A DNA stretch of 64,000 nt from Renibacterium salmoninarum ATCC 33209. Its GTDB lineage: Bacteria; Actinomycetota; Actinomycetes; Actinomycetales; Micrococcaceae. The position numbers and the translations under genes are program-made. Location of the stretch: positions 1,798,001 to 1,862,000 of the forward strand of contig NC_010168.1 in NCBI RefSeq assembly GCF_000018885.1, given 5' to 3'. Of this stretch, positions 46,123 through 55,549 are shown piece by piece. Positions within the stretch are counted from its first letter, which is position 1. Each line of letters starts with the position of its first letter. Below the pieces are notes generated by a model that worked only from the letters and a program-made list of their open reading frames with translations, ran no database searches and had not been told where the DNA came from.

Positions 46123-47625
46123 GTGAGTAATCCAGAGCAAGATTATGTACCCGTGAGCGAAGAAACTGCCGAAGCGGAATTAGCAGCAGAACAGCTAACC
46201 GCTGCGCAGATTGATACCGCCGTCGAGGTGCTCGGCGCGGTTCATCTTTTGGATGAAGAAGACCCCCGCTATGTCGCAGTGCGCCGGGCTACCGGCAAAA
46301 TGTTCAAAGCGGTCAAGCGCTACCGTCGCACCAGCAAGCGCGATGCCGTCAATGCCGCAGATCAAGCAGTAATTGCGCTCACTGCTACCGCCGCGCCCGA
46401 TCGGATCGATGACGAAACCCGCGGCAATAAACTTCAGTCGTCAGCAACCGGCGAAGTTGCTGGCACTTTGATTCGTCCGCGGCCTTGCTACATCTGCAAG
46501 CAGCCGTACACCCAGGTGGACTATTTCTACCACCAGCTCTGCCCAGAATGTGCGGCCTTCAACCACAGCAAACGTGATGCCCGCACGGACCTTTCCGGAC
46601 GGCGTGCTCTTCTGACCGGTGGCCGAGCCAAAATTGGCATGTATATTGCGCTGAGGCTGCTGCGCGATGGTGCGCACACCACCATCACTACGCGGTTCCC
46701 GCAAGATGCAGCGCGTCGGTTCGCGGCTATGGAGGATTCTGCCGATTGGCTAGATCGGTTGGAAATTGTGGGCATTGACCTCCGCGATCCCGCCCAAGTG
46801 ATGGCGCTAACTGACTCGCTCAACGAGGCCGGTCCCCTGGACATCCTGATCAATAATGCGGCACAAACAGTGCGGCGCAGCTCTGGTGCATATCAGCCGC
46901 TGATCGATGCAGAAATCGAGCCGATTAGTTCAGATCTGGCCGCCCGAATGCCTAAAATCCTGACCTTCGGCCACGCACACGATATATATCCTTTGGCTTT
47001 GGCGAGTTCGGTCAATGAACATCCAGTGCTGGCAGCCGATGCGATCACCTCGCTGGCCCTGTCTACCGGTTCTGCATCCTTGGAGCGGATCGAAGCTGGC
47101 ACCGCGATCGACGCCGGCGGGTTAGTCCCTGATCAAGCTCGGATCAACTCGTGGACCCAGGTGGTCGACGAAGTCGATCCGCTGGAGATGCTTGAGGTTC
47201 AGTTATGCAACGTCACGGCGCCATTCTTGTTGGTGTCCAGGCTTCGGCCCGCAATGCGACGCTCTGCTGCGCACCGAAAGTACATTGTGAATGTCTCCGC
47301 AATGGAGGGCCAGTTCTCCCGCGCTTATAAAGGCCCAGGGCACCCGCATACCAATATGGCGAAAGCCGCGTTGAACATGATGACTCGAACCAGCTCTCAA
47401 GAGATGCTGGACACGGATGGGATTCTGATGTCCGCCGTCGACACTGGCTGGATTACCGACGAAAGACCGAACTTCACGAAAGTCCGGCTTGCCGATGAAG
47501 GCTTCCACGCCCCGCTAGATCTAGTCGATGGCGCCGCTCGCGTTTATGATCTGATCGTGATGGGCGAGGCAGGAGTGGACTTACACGGCAGCTTCTTGAA
47601 GGACTTCAAACCGAGTCCCTGGTAA
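46123..47625 (+). CDS. SDR-fold oxidoreductase with N-terminal zinc ribbon
   Basis: A 500-residue protein of unknown role. Residues 1-115 are charged and helical. A zinc-ribbon-like site follows: CYIC at 122-125 and CPEC at 140-143. The Rossmann part starts at RRALLTGGRAKIGMYIALRL (about 160-180), with NNAAQTVRR and VSAMEGQF. The usual YxxxK is replaced by TNMAK in GHPHTNMAKAALNMM: Lys is kept but Tyr is not. An insertion of about 90 residues sits between NNAAQ and the Ser motif. Start is GTG. Related proteins of the same odd layout occur in eukaryotes and bacteria, as I recall. Catalysis by the standard SDR mechanism is doubtful. Confidence 0.8.
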   Translation: MSNPEQDYVPVSEETAEAELAAEQLTAAQIDTAVEVLGAVHLLDEEDPRYVAVRRATGKMFKAVKRYRRTSKRDAVNAADQAVIALTATAAPDRIDDETRGNKLQSSATGEVAGTLIRPRPCYICKQPYTQVDYFYHQLCPECAAFNHSKRDARTDLSGRRALLTGGRAKIGMYIALRLLRDGAHTTITTRFPQDAARRFAAMEDSADWLDRLEIVGIDLRDPAQVMALTDSLNEAGPLDILINNAAQTVRRSSGAYQPLIDAEIEPISSDLAARMPKILTFGHAHDIYPLALASSVNEHPVLAADAITSLALSTGSASLERIEAGTAIDAGGLVPDQARINSWTQVVDEVDPLEMLEVQLCNVTAPFLLVSRLRPAMRRSAAHRKYIVNVSAMEGQFSRAYKGPGHPHTNMAKAALNMMTRTSSQEMLDTDGILMSAVDTGWITDERPNFTKVRLADEGFHAPLDLVDGAARVYDLIVMGEAGVDLHGSFLKDFKPSPW

Positions 47626-47636
47626 CGCACAATTCA

Positions 47637-47699
47637 AAACGCTGCACCACTTTTGGTCGCTATAAGTGCTTCATAACGACCAAAAGTGGTGCAGCGTTT
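47637..47699. repeat. Long near-perfect palindrome (23-bp arms), terminator or repeat element
   Basis: Arms 47637-47659 and 47677-47699 are perfect inverted copies of 23 bp, with a 17-nt centre that has further pairing (tat/ata). It lies in the gap between the converging SDR gene and the transglutaminase relic, 12 bp after one stop and 28 bp before the other, so it can act as a bidirectional terminator. Its length and near-symmetry also suit a dispersed palindromic repeat; only one copy is in this window. Confidence 0.75.
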
Positions 47700-47727
47700 G
47701 GGGTTATTGCAAGTTCCTGGTTGCGAA

Positions 47728-48580
47728 TTAGACGAGCTGAGTGATCTGTACCCGGACGTCGAGCGCGGAGCCGCCGCCGCCCGAGAGCACGCCTTTGAGC
47801 GGAGGCACGTCTCGATAAGTCTCGACCACGCGCAACCGAAACATGTAAATCCCCAGCCGGCTTGTGATTGGTCGGGTCCCATGAACGCCATTCCCCGTCC
47901 CACCATTCCAGCCAGGCATGCGATTGTCCCGAAACAACTTGACCCATCTCAGCATCAGCTTTGGGATGGATGTACCCAGAGACGTATCGAGTAGGAATAC
48001 CCAGCGAGCGCAGCGCGCCAATGCCAACATGTGCCAGGTCCTGAAAAACGCCCTTGCGCTCCAGCCAGGCCTCCTCTGCGCTGGTGTGCACCCCCGTGAC
48101 GCCCTTGACGTATTCCATCTCGCCGCGCATCCACTCGAAGACCGCCATGGCGGCCCGATGCGGATCCAGTCCGACGACGGCGTCCGCGACCAAAGCCTCG
48201 ACCTCGCCTCCCGTGCTACTCAAGCGAGTCTGTGGCAACCAATCGCTGAAGGCGTCCGCGGTCTTAGCCGATCGGAGTTCTGCCCAGTCCAGCACGTCGT
48301 CGTCGTTTGCCACGCGACCTGAGCGGTAGACCTCCACGGTGCTGGAAGCCGTAACCTCCAAATAGTCGTGTGGCAGCTGCATATCAAAGGCCGTGACTCG
48401 GCTGCCCCAGTAATCTCGGTAGGAGCTCACCGAGGCATGGTTTGGCGTCACTTTCAGTACCGATTCGAGAACCACCTGCTGAGGATCAGTCACCGGTGTC
48501 ATTCGGGCTTCGTTATAGGACAAAGTAACCCGTTTGTTGTACTGGTAGCGAGTACTGTGTTCAATCCGCAATCGGCTCAT
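47728..48580 (-). pseudogene. Transglutaminase-like cysteine peptidase family protein, frameshifted near the end
   Basis: The protein starts MSRLRIEHSTRYQYNKRVTLSYNEARMTP, a bacterial transglutaminase N-terminal domain, followed by the core with GVFQDLAHVGIGALRSLGIPTRYVSGY and QSHAWLEWW. In relatives the core segment reads GVCQDxxH; here the catalytic Cys codon position is Phe (GVFQD), so the active site is also lost. One extra base near 47816 shifts the frame; removing it gives ARGRDYRDVPPLKGVLSGGG and a normal end VQITQLV. It overlaps the alpha-E gene by 4 bp (ATGA). Confidence 0.85.
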
Positions 48581-49503
48581 GAGAGCTCTCCGATCCAGGC
48601 CAAATCAGCCGCTTGGTTGAAATATTTCCGGGAAATGGCATCCGATGCTTGCGAGACTGCTTTTTGCACGCGCTCCATATGTTCCGGTAGTTCGCTCATC
48701 AGATCATCTGTCCGGTGGAACTCTAAGAAGGTTCGAGCCTGGCCGACTATTCGCCGAGCGTCGTTGATAAAACCAACGCGCTGCGCTGAAGGGTCCAGTC
48801 GTGCCAGACAGTCATCGGCGTCTCGCAATGCGTAAACAATTGACCGCGGAAACAACCGGTCCAGGAGCAAGAACTCGGCGGCATGCTCATCGCTAAAGGC
48901 GGCACGCCGCGTGCACAGAAATGACTCATAGGCACCCGCGCAGCGCAACATGTTCACCCAGGACATACCAGCGGAAAGCACATCTCTGGTGGAGAGCATC
49001 CGAGCCGTCATATCTGCCCGCTCTAACGATCTACCGAGCACTAGAAACTGCCAGGATTCATCGTGGCTCACCGTGGTGTCAGCCAGCCCGCGCACCATGG
49101 CAGTGCGTTCCAGTACCCAGTTGCAGAAGCGGTACGTGCCCACCACGTCTTTTCGGTGTTGGTTCAGACCGTAATAGGTCGTGTTGAGGCTTTCCCACAA
49201 ACTCGATGACACCGTCTCGCGAGCGCGGCGCGCGTTCTCGCGAGCGGCACCAAGGGATCCAGAAATTGAGGTGGCGCTGTGCCGATCGTAGGCAAGGGCG
49301 TGCAGCAATTCGTTGAGTCCGGATTCTTCTTCTTGAGCGCGTACACCCATCACGGCCAGTAACTCTTGGGCAACGCTGCGTTGCTCATCAGCCGGCATAT
49401 GGTTTAGCCGCTCCAAGTGGACGTCCAAAATTCGTGCCGTACCGTCGGCTCGCTCGACATAGCGTCCGATCCAAAAGAGTGACTCGGCAATTCGACTAAG
49501 CAT
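48577..49503 (-). CDS. Alpha-E domain protein (COG2307)
   Basis: A 308-residue all-helical protein of the alpha-E family. I start at ATG 49503 (MLSRIAESLFWIGRYVERADGTAR), the conserved family start. The family regularly sits with a circularly permuted ATP-grasp enzyme and a transglutaminase-like peptidase, as here, and has been proposed from gene neighbourhoods to belong to a peptide synthesis or modification system. No catalytic function is proven. It appears intact, although both partners are broken. Confidence 0.88.
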   Translation of the reverse strand: MLSRIAESLFWIGRYVERADGTARILDVHLERLNHMPADEQRSVAQELLAVMGVRAQEEESGLNELLHALAYDRHSATSISGSLGAARENARRARETVSSSLWESLNTTYYGLNQHRKDVVGTYRFCNWVLERTAMVRGLADTTVSHDESWQFLVLGRSLERADMTARMLSTRDVLSAGMSWVNMLRCAGAYESFLCTRRAAFSDEHAAEFLLLDRLFPRSIVYALRDADDCLARLDPSAQRVGFINDARRIVGQARTFLEFHRTDDLMSELPEHMERVQKAVSQASDAISRKYFNQAADLAWIGELS

Positions 49504-49563
49504 TCCGGCCTCCTCGGGCAACTCTCCGCGTGTTAGTAGCTATTTGTTGGGCACCGGGCTTGG

Positions 49564-51114
49564 TCATTGGTCCGCCTGCCGATCTTGCCAGTTTGATTCA
49601 ATGGGCCATACTGAAACTCGCTCACGAACAGCGGTAGCCCGTGGTACCCGCTCGAAGGGTTCTACCGGCGAATCCGAAAGCACCCAGGTATCTTTTGAAC
49701 CGCCGCCTTGCGATGAGTTGACGATCAAGGATCCCTCCTTGAGCGCCACTCTGGTCAGACCACCGGGCAATACCCAGATGTCCTCGCCGTCGTTGATGGC
49801 AAATGGCCGCAAGTCAACGTGTCTTGGGCCAAAGCGGTCGCCGGAAAGTGTTGGCACAGTGGACAGTTGCAAAACTGGTTGCGCAATCCAGCCGCGCGGG
49901 TCAGCCAAAATTCGTTTCCGCAAAGCAGCCAGTTCAGCAGCCGAAGCGTCCGGACCAATAACTAGCCCTTTACCTCCGGACCCGTCCACTGGTTTGACGA
50001 CAAGCTCATCTAGCCTGTCCAGCACCTGCTCGCGAGCTTCCGGCTCCTCAAGTCGGAAGGTGTCTACATTGGCAATAACCGGTTCCTCGCCAAGGTAGTA
50101 CCGAATGAGATTAGGCAGGTAGGAATAGACCAACTTGTCATCCGCCACACCGTTACCCACCGCATTGGCAATCGTGACCCCGCCAGCACGCGCAGCATTG
50201 ACCAGCCCTGGACAACCCAGCATTGAGTCCGAGCGAAATTGCAATGGATCCAAAAACTCGTCATCGATTCGCTTATAAATCACATCTACTCGTTGTTCAC
50301 CAGCAGTAGTTCGCATGTAGACCCGGTTACCACGGCAAATGAGGTCCCGCCCTTCGACCAGCTCCACGCCCATCAAGCCGGCCAACAAGGTGTGCTCAAA
50401 ATAGGCGCTGTTTAACACTCCAGGAGTCAGGACGACGACGGTTGGGTCGTCAACGCCTTGCGGTGCGGTTTTACGCAAAGCTGAAAGCAAGCGGCGCGGG
50501 TACTCTTCAACCGGGCGGATCTTCTGCTGACCAAACGCTTCCGGAAGGCCTTTGGCCATTGCTCGACGATTTTCTAGCACGTAAGAGACCCCGCTGGGCA
50601 CCCGAACGTTATCTTCGAGTACTCGAAAGGTGCCGGCCTGATCTCGGATCACATCGATGCCGGAGACATGCACCCGCACTCCCCCTGCCGGAGTGAATCC
50701 GGCAACTTGCCGATGAAAATGTGCGCTCGTAGTAATCAAGGATCGCGGCACCACGCCGTCCGAAACCATGTTCATTTTGTCGTACACATCGTTCAAAAAA
50801 GCTTCAAATGTGCGAACCCGTTGAGCGACGCCCTTTTCCAGTACGGACCATTCCTCCGCGCCGATGACTCTGGGCACAATGTCGAGCGGAAACGGCCGCT
50901 CCTAGCCGGCGTAATCAAAGGTGACTCCACGGTCCAAGAAGGTTCTTGCCATCGAATCTGCCCGGGCACTGACGTCGGCGAGCGTCAGTTCATTGAGCGC
51001 ATGCCCAATTTGACGATACGAATCTCGCGGACGCACCTCGGGTGTGAACATCTCGTCGAATGCGCCACTTCGGGCAATGGCGGCTTCATAATCTTGGAAC
51101 AACTCGGCTGACAT
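49564..51114 (-). pseudogene. Circularly permuted ATP-grasp protein (COG2308), interrupted by one amber codon
   Basis: The gene starts at ATG 51114 (MSAELFQDYEAAIARSGAFDEMF), runs through DRGVTFDYAG, then TAG at 50902-50904, then in the same frame ERPFPLDIVPRVIGAEEWSVL to the natural stop. The total of 1551 bp is 517 codons, so there is no indel. Family members read ...DYAGEERPFPLD..., so TAG replaces a Glu codon (GAG). ATP-grasp features after the stop are intact: ELVVKPVDGSGGKGLVIG and DLRPFAIND. An internal GTG/ATG restart after the stop is conceivable and would give about 437 residues lacking the N-terminal domain. Confidence 0.88.
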
Positions 51115-51200
51115 GGGATTACCTTGCCACCTTTTGCCGCCGAAATCAGCATCGGCACGTCGGCGACAGCTCATGTGCCCAATATGACTAGAGTGGAACA

Positions 51201-52232
51201 GTGCCTCGCTCCGCCCAAGCTTTTGCCGACTCTGCCCGTGCGCTCGCCCCTGGAATCCTCGCGAGCTTTGCCGTCGTCGTTCTAGCGTTGGCCGTGCATT
51301 GGCTTATTCCAGCGCTTCCAGCCATGACCGTTGCCGTGGTGCTCGGTATCTTGGCGGCGAATTTACCCGGCTTATCAGTACCGTTTTTTGGCATTCTTCG
51401 CCCCGGCCTCAACGCCGCTGGCAAACATCTCATGCGCGCTGGCATTGTTTTCTTGGGCCTGAAACTAGTTCTCAGCGATCTTTTGGGCCTGGGTTGGCGG
51501 ACCGTTGCGATTATCGTCGGGCTGGTGGTGATTTGTTTTGCCGGTACTTGGGCTTTGGGCAAGCTTTGCCGGCTGCCCGGCGATGCACCGTTGTTGATCG
51601 CCACCGGATTTTCGATCTGTGGTGCCTCGGCTATCGGTGCCATGGCGGCAGTCCGTGGCACTAAACAACGCGATACCGTGCTTCCGATCGCCCTAGTGAC
51701 CCTCTGCGGCACGCTAGCTATTGGCGCACTTCCGTTGCTTATAGGCCCGTTGGGTCTGACGCCGCTGCAATTTGGCCAATGGACCGGAGCCTCAGTTCAC
51801 GACGTCGGCCAGGTAGTGGCTGCCGCGCAAACAGCGGGTGCTGGTGCACTTGCGGCCGCGATCGTTATCAAGCTGACCAGGGTAATTTTGCTGGCACCGA
51901 TGATTGCCGCTGCATCATTGCTTGAACGACGGCGTCAACCAGGGACGGATACCGCGCGAACGGGGAAATTTCCGCCGATTGTCCCGTTGTTCGTCGTCGG
52001 ATTTTTGGCGATGATCGTGCTAGGCAGCACCGGCTGGCTCAGCCCGTCAATGTTGGAAATTGGCTCCGTATTACAAGACATCGTCTTAGGTGCAGCGCTC
52101 TTTGGTCTCGGATCGGCCGTGCGAGTACGGGAACTGCTCGCGGCCGGAGTCCGAGCAGCGGCAATGGCTCTGGTCTCTTGGCTGCTTATTGCCGGGCTGG
52201 GCTTGGCCGCAGTGCATCTGATGGCGAGCTGA
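51201..52232 (+). CDS. YeiH/UPF0324 family putative sulfate exporter
   Basis: A 343-residue membrane protein with about ten helices of the YeiH family (PF03601). Recognisable segments are MTVAVVLGILAANL, LNAAGKHLMRAGIVFLGLKLVLSD, the FSICGASAIGAMAAV re-entrant-like motif, and GASVHDVGQVVAAA. The start is GTG. The family is annotated as a sulfate/sulfonate exporter by homology, with little direct evidence. It is divergent from the ATP-grasp relic. Confidence 0.88.
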   Translation: MPRSAQAFADSARALAPGILASFAVVVLALAVHWLIPALPAMTVAVVLGILAANLPGLSVPFFGILRPGLNAAGKHLMRAGIVFLGLKLVLSDLLGLGWRTVAIIVGLVVICFAGTWALGKLCRLPGDAPLLIATGFSICGASAIGAMAAVRGTKQRDTVLPIALVTLCGTLAIGALPLLIGPLGLTPLQFGQWTGASVHDVGQVVAAAQTAGAGALAAAIVIKLTRVILLAPMIAAASLLERRRQPGTDTARTGKFPPIVPLFVVGFLAMIVLGSTGWLSPSMLEIGSVLQDIVLGAALFGLGSAVRVRELLAAGVRAAAMALVSWLLIAGLGLAAVHLMAS

Positions 52233-52297
52233 ACATTCCGACTATTTCGGTTTAGCGACCGCGCGGATTGTCGCTGTGACCGGGGTCTCGTGATTAG

Positions 52298-54924
52298 ATG
52301 TCCTGGTGCCTGAATTCACCTCCCAAGCCCTTGAATCTGAGCCGAGCCGAAGCCGCTGACCGCGCTAGGACCGTGCAAGGACCGTGCAAGGACCGTGCAA
52401 GGACCGTGCAAGCCCACGACTACCACGTCACCGTGGATCTGCGGAACGCTATCGATGCTCCGCAACTTGGCTTCACCGCCCAGTCCATCATCACCTTCAG
52501 CGCTCAGCCGGAGACTTCGACCTTCCTAGACTTTGTTGGTCAGTCGGTGCAGCGAGTGAATTTGAATGGTCGAGACCTGCCGGTCTCCTATCAAGGGGCT
52601 CGGATCGAATTGCCCAGCCTGCAGGCTGAAAATCAGGTTATTGTCACCGCTACCGCTGACTACTCGCGCAGCGGTGAAGGCTTGCACCGCTATCAGGACC
52701 CAGAAGATGGCAAGCTCTATCTCTACACCCAGTATGAACCTGCTGATGCACGCCGAGTCTTTGCGAATTTCGAGCAACCTGATCTTAAGGCGAGATACCG
52801 CTTCGAAGTGATCGCACCGTCATCTTGGCTCGTTGCTTCTAACGGAGCCGAAGAATCAGTTGTTGCTCTGGAGAGCGCTGCTGAGCTAAGCCGTTGGACC
52901 TTCGCGCAAACTGAGCCAATTTCCATCTACATCACCTGCATCTTGGCCGGCGAATACACCCGGTTAGAATCGCATTGGTCCGGCGCCGTCGAGGTTCCGC
53001 TCGCTGCCTATTGCCGGACGTCGATGGCAAGCAGTTTCGACGCGGATGCCGTTTTTGATTTGACCCGAAAAGGACTGGATTACTTTCACACCCAGTTCGA
53101 GTACCCGTACCCGTTTGGCAAATACGATCAGGCTTTTGTCCCGGAGTACAACCTGGGCGCGATGGAAAACCCCGGCCTAGTCACCTTCACCGACGCCTAT
53201 GTCTTTACTTCGCGAGCAACCGATATTCAGTACCAGCAACGAGCCAACACCTTGATGCACGAGATGGCAAACATGTGGTTTGGTGATTTGGTCACCATGC
53301 GCTGGTGGGACGATCTGTGGTTGAAAGAGTCCTTTGCCGATTACATGGGCACGCTAGCGGTAGCTGAGGCCACTGATTGGGGCGAAGCCTCCTGGGTCAG
53401 CTTCGCCAATCGCCGCAAAGCCTGGGCTTATGTCCAGGATCAATTGCCCAGCACGCATCCGATTGTTGCCGACATCGTCGATTTGGAGGCCGCAAAGCAA
53501 AACTTTGACGGCATCACCTATGCCAAAGGCGCCTCGGTGCTCAAACAGCTGGTGGCCTGTGTTGGCCCAGAAGCGTTCTTCGCAGCGGCACGGCAATACT
53601 TCAAAAAACGCCTTTGGTAACACCACCCTGGATGACTTCCTCCGCGTTTTGAGCTCGGCCTCCGGACGAGACATGGATGCTTGGGCAGCGGCCTGGCTGC
53701 AAACATCGGGTATCTCCACGCTTAGCGCCTCGGTGCAGACCGCCGACGGGCACTACAGCGCGGTCACGTTGCATCAGGATGCGGCCGACCCGGTAAGTGG
53801 CAAAGTCTCACTGAGACCACATTTATTGCGTCTAGGCCTTTACGCCACAACAGCCTCCGGTGCGCTAGAGCGGACCGGCTCAGTTGACGTCGATCTCTCC
53901 GGCGAATCGGTTGAGGTATCTGCGCTCGTTGGTGTCCAGCAGCCTGAACTATTGCTGCCGAATGATGAAGATCTCAGCTACGTCAGAGTTCGTTTCGATG
54001 AGCACTCTTTACGCACCGTGTTGACTTCGCTTGACCGAATAACGGACCCGCTAGCTAGGGCCCTGTGCTGGTCATCGCTTTGGAATATGACCCGGGACGC
54101 CGTGCTCTCCGCCGATGACTACGTCACGGCAATCTGCCGCTTCACGCCGGGCGAAACCGAAGACGGCGTGCTGGCGACACTCCTAGAAACCGCGCGCACC
54201 GCGGTGAATTCGTATACGCCAGTGGCTCAGCGCGATGAACTGCGCAAAAAGCTCCTCGAAACGGTCTCGGAACAACTGCAGACTGCCTCAGCCGGATCGG
54301 ACGTGAAACTTGCCTGGGCTCGAAGCTTCGCAGTTCTGAGCCGAGCAACGTCCGAGCGCAATGAACTGTTGCGAGCAACGCTGCAAGGATCAGGTCCGGC
54401 GGGCCTGAGCATCGACTCAGACTTGCGGTGGCGGATCCTGCAAGCACTGGCCGCGAACGGCTCCGCTGATTTGGCTGAGCTCGACGCAGAGCTAGCGAAA
54501 GACCAGAGTTCGACGGCGGCCATTGGCCACCGATGCGCGGTAGCGGCCCAGCCCGAGGCCGGTGTGAAAGCGGCTGCTTGGCAACAAGTTGTGGACGCTG
54601 ATGATCTTTCGAACGCGCAGATTACCGCGACAATCGAAGGATTCCGAGCTGGCTCCGATGCGCTGCTCGCCACGTACCAGGCGAAGTATTTCTCGGTGCT
54701 GGAGTCAGTCTGGGCAAGCCGGAGTATTGATATCCAGCCGAATCGTGCGCGGACTCTTCCCCAGTCAAGACGCGGAACCAGGATTAGCGCTCGAAAAGCA
54801 CCACGTCGTAGTGCTAGCTACTGACTGACTGACCGCCCATCCTGAGGCTCCGGCTGCACTGCGCCGGATCCTGATCGAGTCACTTGACGGGCTTCAGCGA
54901 GCACTGCGGGCCCAACTCGCCTGA
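52298..54924 (+). pseudogene. pepN: Aminopeptidase N (M1), multiply inactivated
   Basis: Would be a zinc aminopeptidase of about 860 residues. The exopeptidase motif GAMEN is kept, but the zinc motif reads HEMAN instead of HEMAH: CAC has become AAC at 53270-53272, removing a zinc ligand. An extra A in the run at 53603-53608 shifts the frame; corrected it reads YFKNAFGNTTLDDFL. About two bases are lost near 54735 (relatives: IASRIVRGLFP). A TGA at 54826-54828 interrupts TD/LTAHPEAPAALRRIL before the natural stop at 54922-54924. Four copies of an 11-bp repeat lie near the start. Five separate changes show an old pseudogene. Confidence 0.9.
52367..52410 (+). repeat. Four tandem copies of an 11-bp unit inside pepN
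   Basis: The unit aggaccgtgca is repeated exactly four times, 52367-52410, in the N-terminal coding part of the pepN relic. Three extra copies add 33 bp, which keeps the frame and inserts eleven residues (GPCKDRARTVQ) before AHDYHV. Identity of the copies suggests recent expansion by slippage. Confidence 0.95.
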
Positions 54925-54970
54925 GCAGAAATACCTGAGCAGAAAAGTTAAGCGCTGATATTCTCGCGGT

Positions 54971-55378
54971 ATGACGGTCAGATTGCATCGCAGTACCAAA
55001 CTGTCCGAAGTCGCGGAGTACGCCTATGCGGCATCGACCGAAAGCTCTCGACTGGTGTTCACCGCTGGAGCTTGTCCGCTAGATCCTGACGGCACCGTGC
55101 CCGAATTTGATGTCAGCGAACAAGCTGCCTTGTGCATGAAAAATCTGTCGCTTGCGTTGGCCGCTGCTGGCTCGGACTTAGCGTCAGTACTCAAAACGAC
55201 GGTTTTCGTGGCCAGCAACAACCTGGCAGATTTAGTCGCGGCCTGGACCGAAGTTCGCTCCGCTATGGGCTCGTACGATGCGCCAAGCACGTTGCTTGGT
55301 GTGACAATCTTGGGCTACCAAAACCAGCTCGTCGAGGTAGAAGCTGTGGCGCTTGGACAGCGAGTTGAATCGGCTTAG
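54971..55378 (+). CDS. RidA/YjgF family protein
   Basis: A 135-residue member of the RidA/YjgF/Rid family. The fold pattern is visible: SSRLVFTAGACPLDPDG, EQAALCMKNLSLALAAAGSDLASVLKTTVFV, and a C-terminal LVEVEAVALG. RidA proper needs an Arg in the last block for imine hydrolysis (usually RxxVEVxxxA); here the equivalent segment is NQLVEVEAVAL, so this belongs to a divergent subfamily with uncertain activity. The start is ATG just after the pepN relic; an SDR remnant follows. Confidence 0.85.
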   Translation: MTVRLHRSTKLSEVAEYAYAASTESSRLVFTAGACPLDPDGTVPEFDVSEQAALCMKNLSLALAAAGSDLASVLKTTVFVASNNLADLVAAWTEVRSAMGSYDAPSTLLGVTILGYQNQLVEVEAVALGQRVESA

Positions 55379-55405
55379 CTAAGCCCGCGTAGTGCTTCGT
55401 CTTCG

Positions 55406-55530
55406 GTGCTGCCGCCATTGCGAATACTGCTCGGTTCGGATGCCCTTGGCGGAGCACGCGCACGGCTAGAACGGATGCACGGCGAAATTGAATCGAACGC
55501 GGCACTGAGTACCAGCGTCGATCATGACTT
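55406..55530 (+). pseudogene. C-terminal remnant of a short-chain dehydrogenase
   Basis: About 40 codons reading PPLRILLGSDALGGARARLERMHGEIES, then STSVDHD, match the typical C-terminal end of SDR enzymes (PLRLxLGxDAxxxxxxKLxxMxxEIE...STDxD). No Rossmann part precedes it; the sequence before is the RidA stop only 28 bp upstream. The body of the gene has therefore been deleted. The reading continues open for 20 more codons without meaning. Confidence 0.6.
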
Positions 55531-55549
55531 GCTGTCGATCATGGCTGGC

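Noticed and set aside
47637..47699. CRISPR repeat or IS end
   Set aside because: Only one copy, no spacer series, no transposase nearby and no direct target duplication visible.
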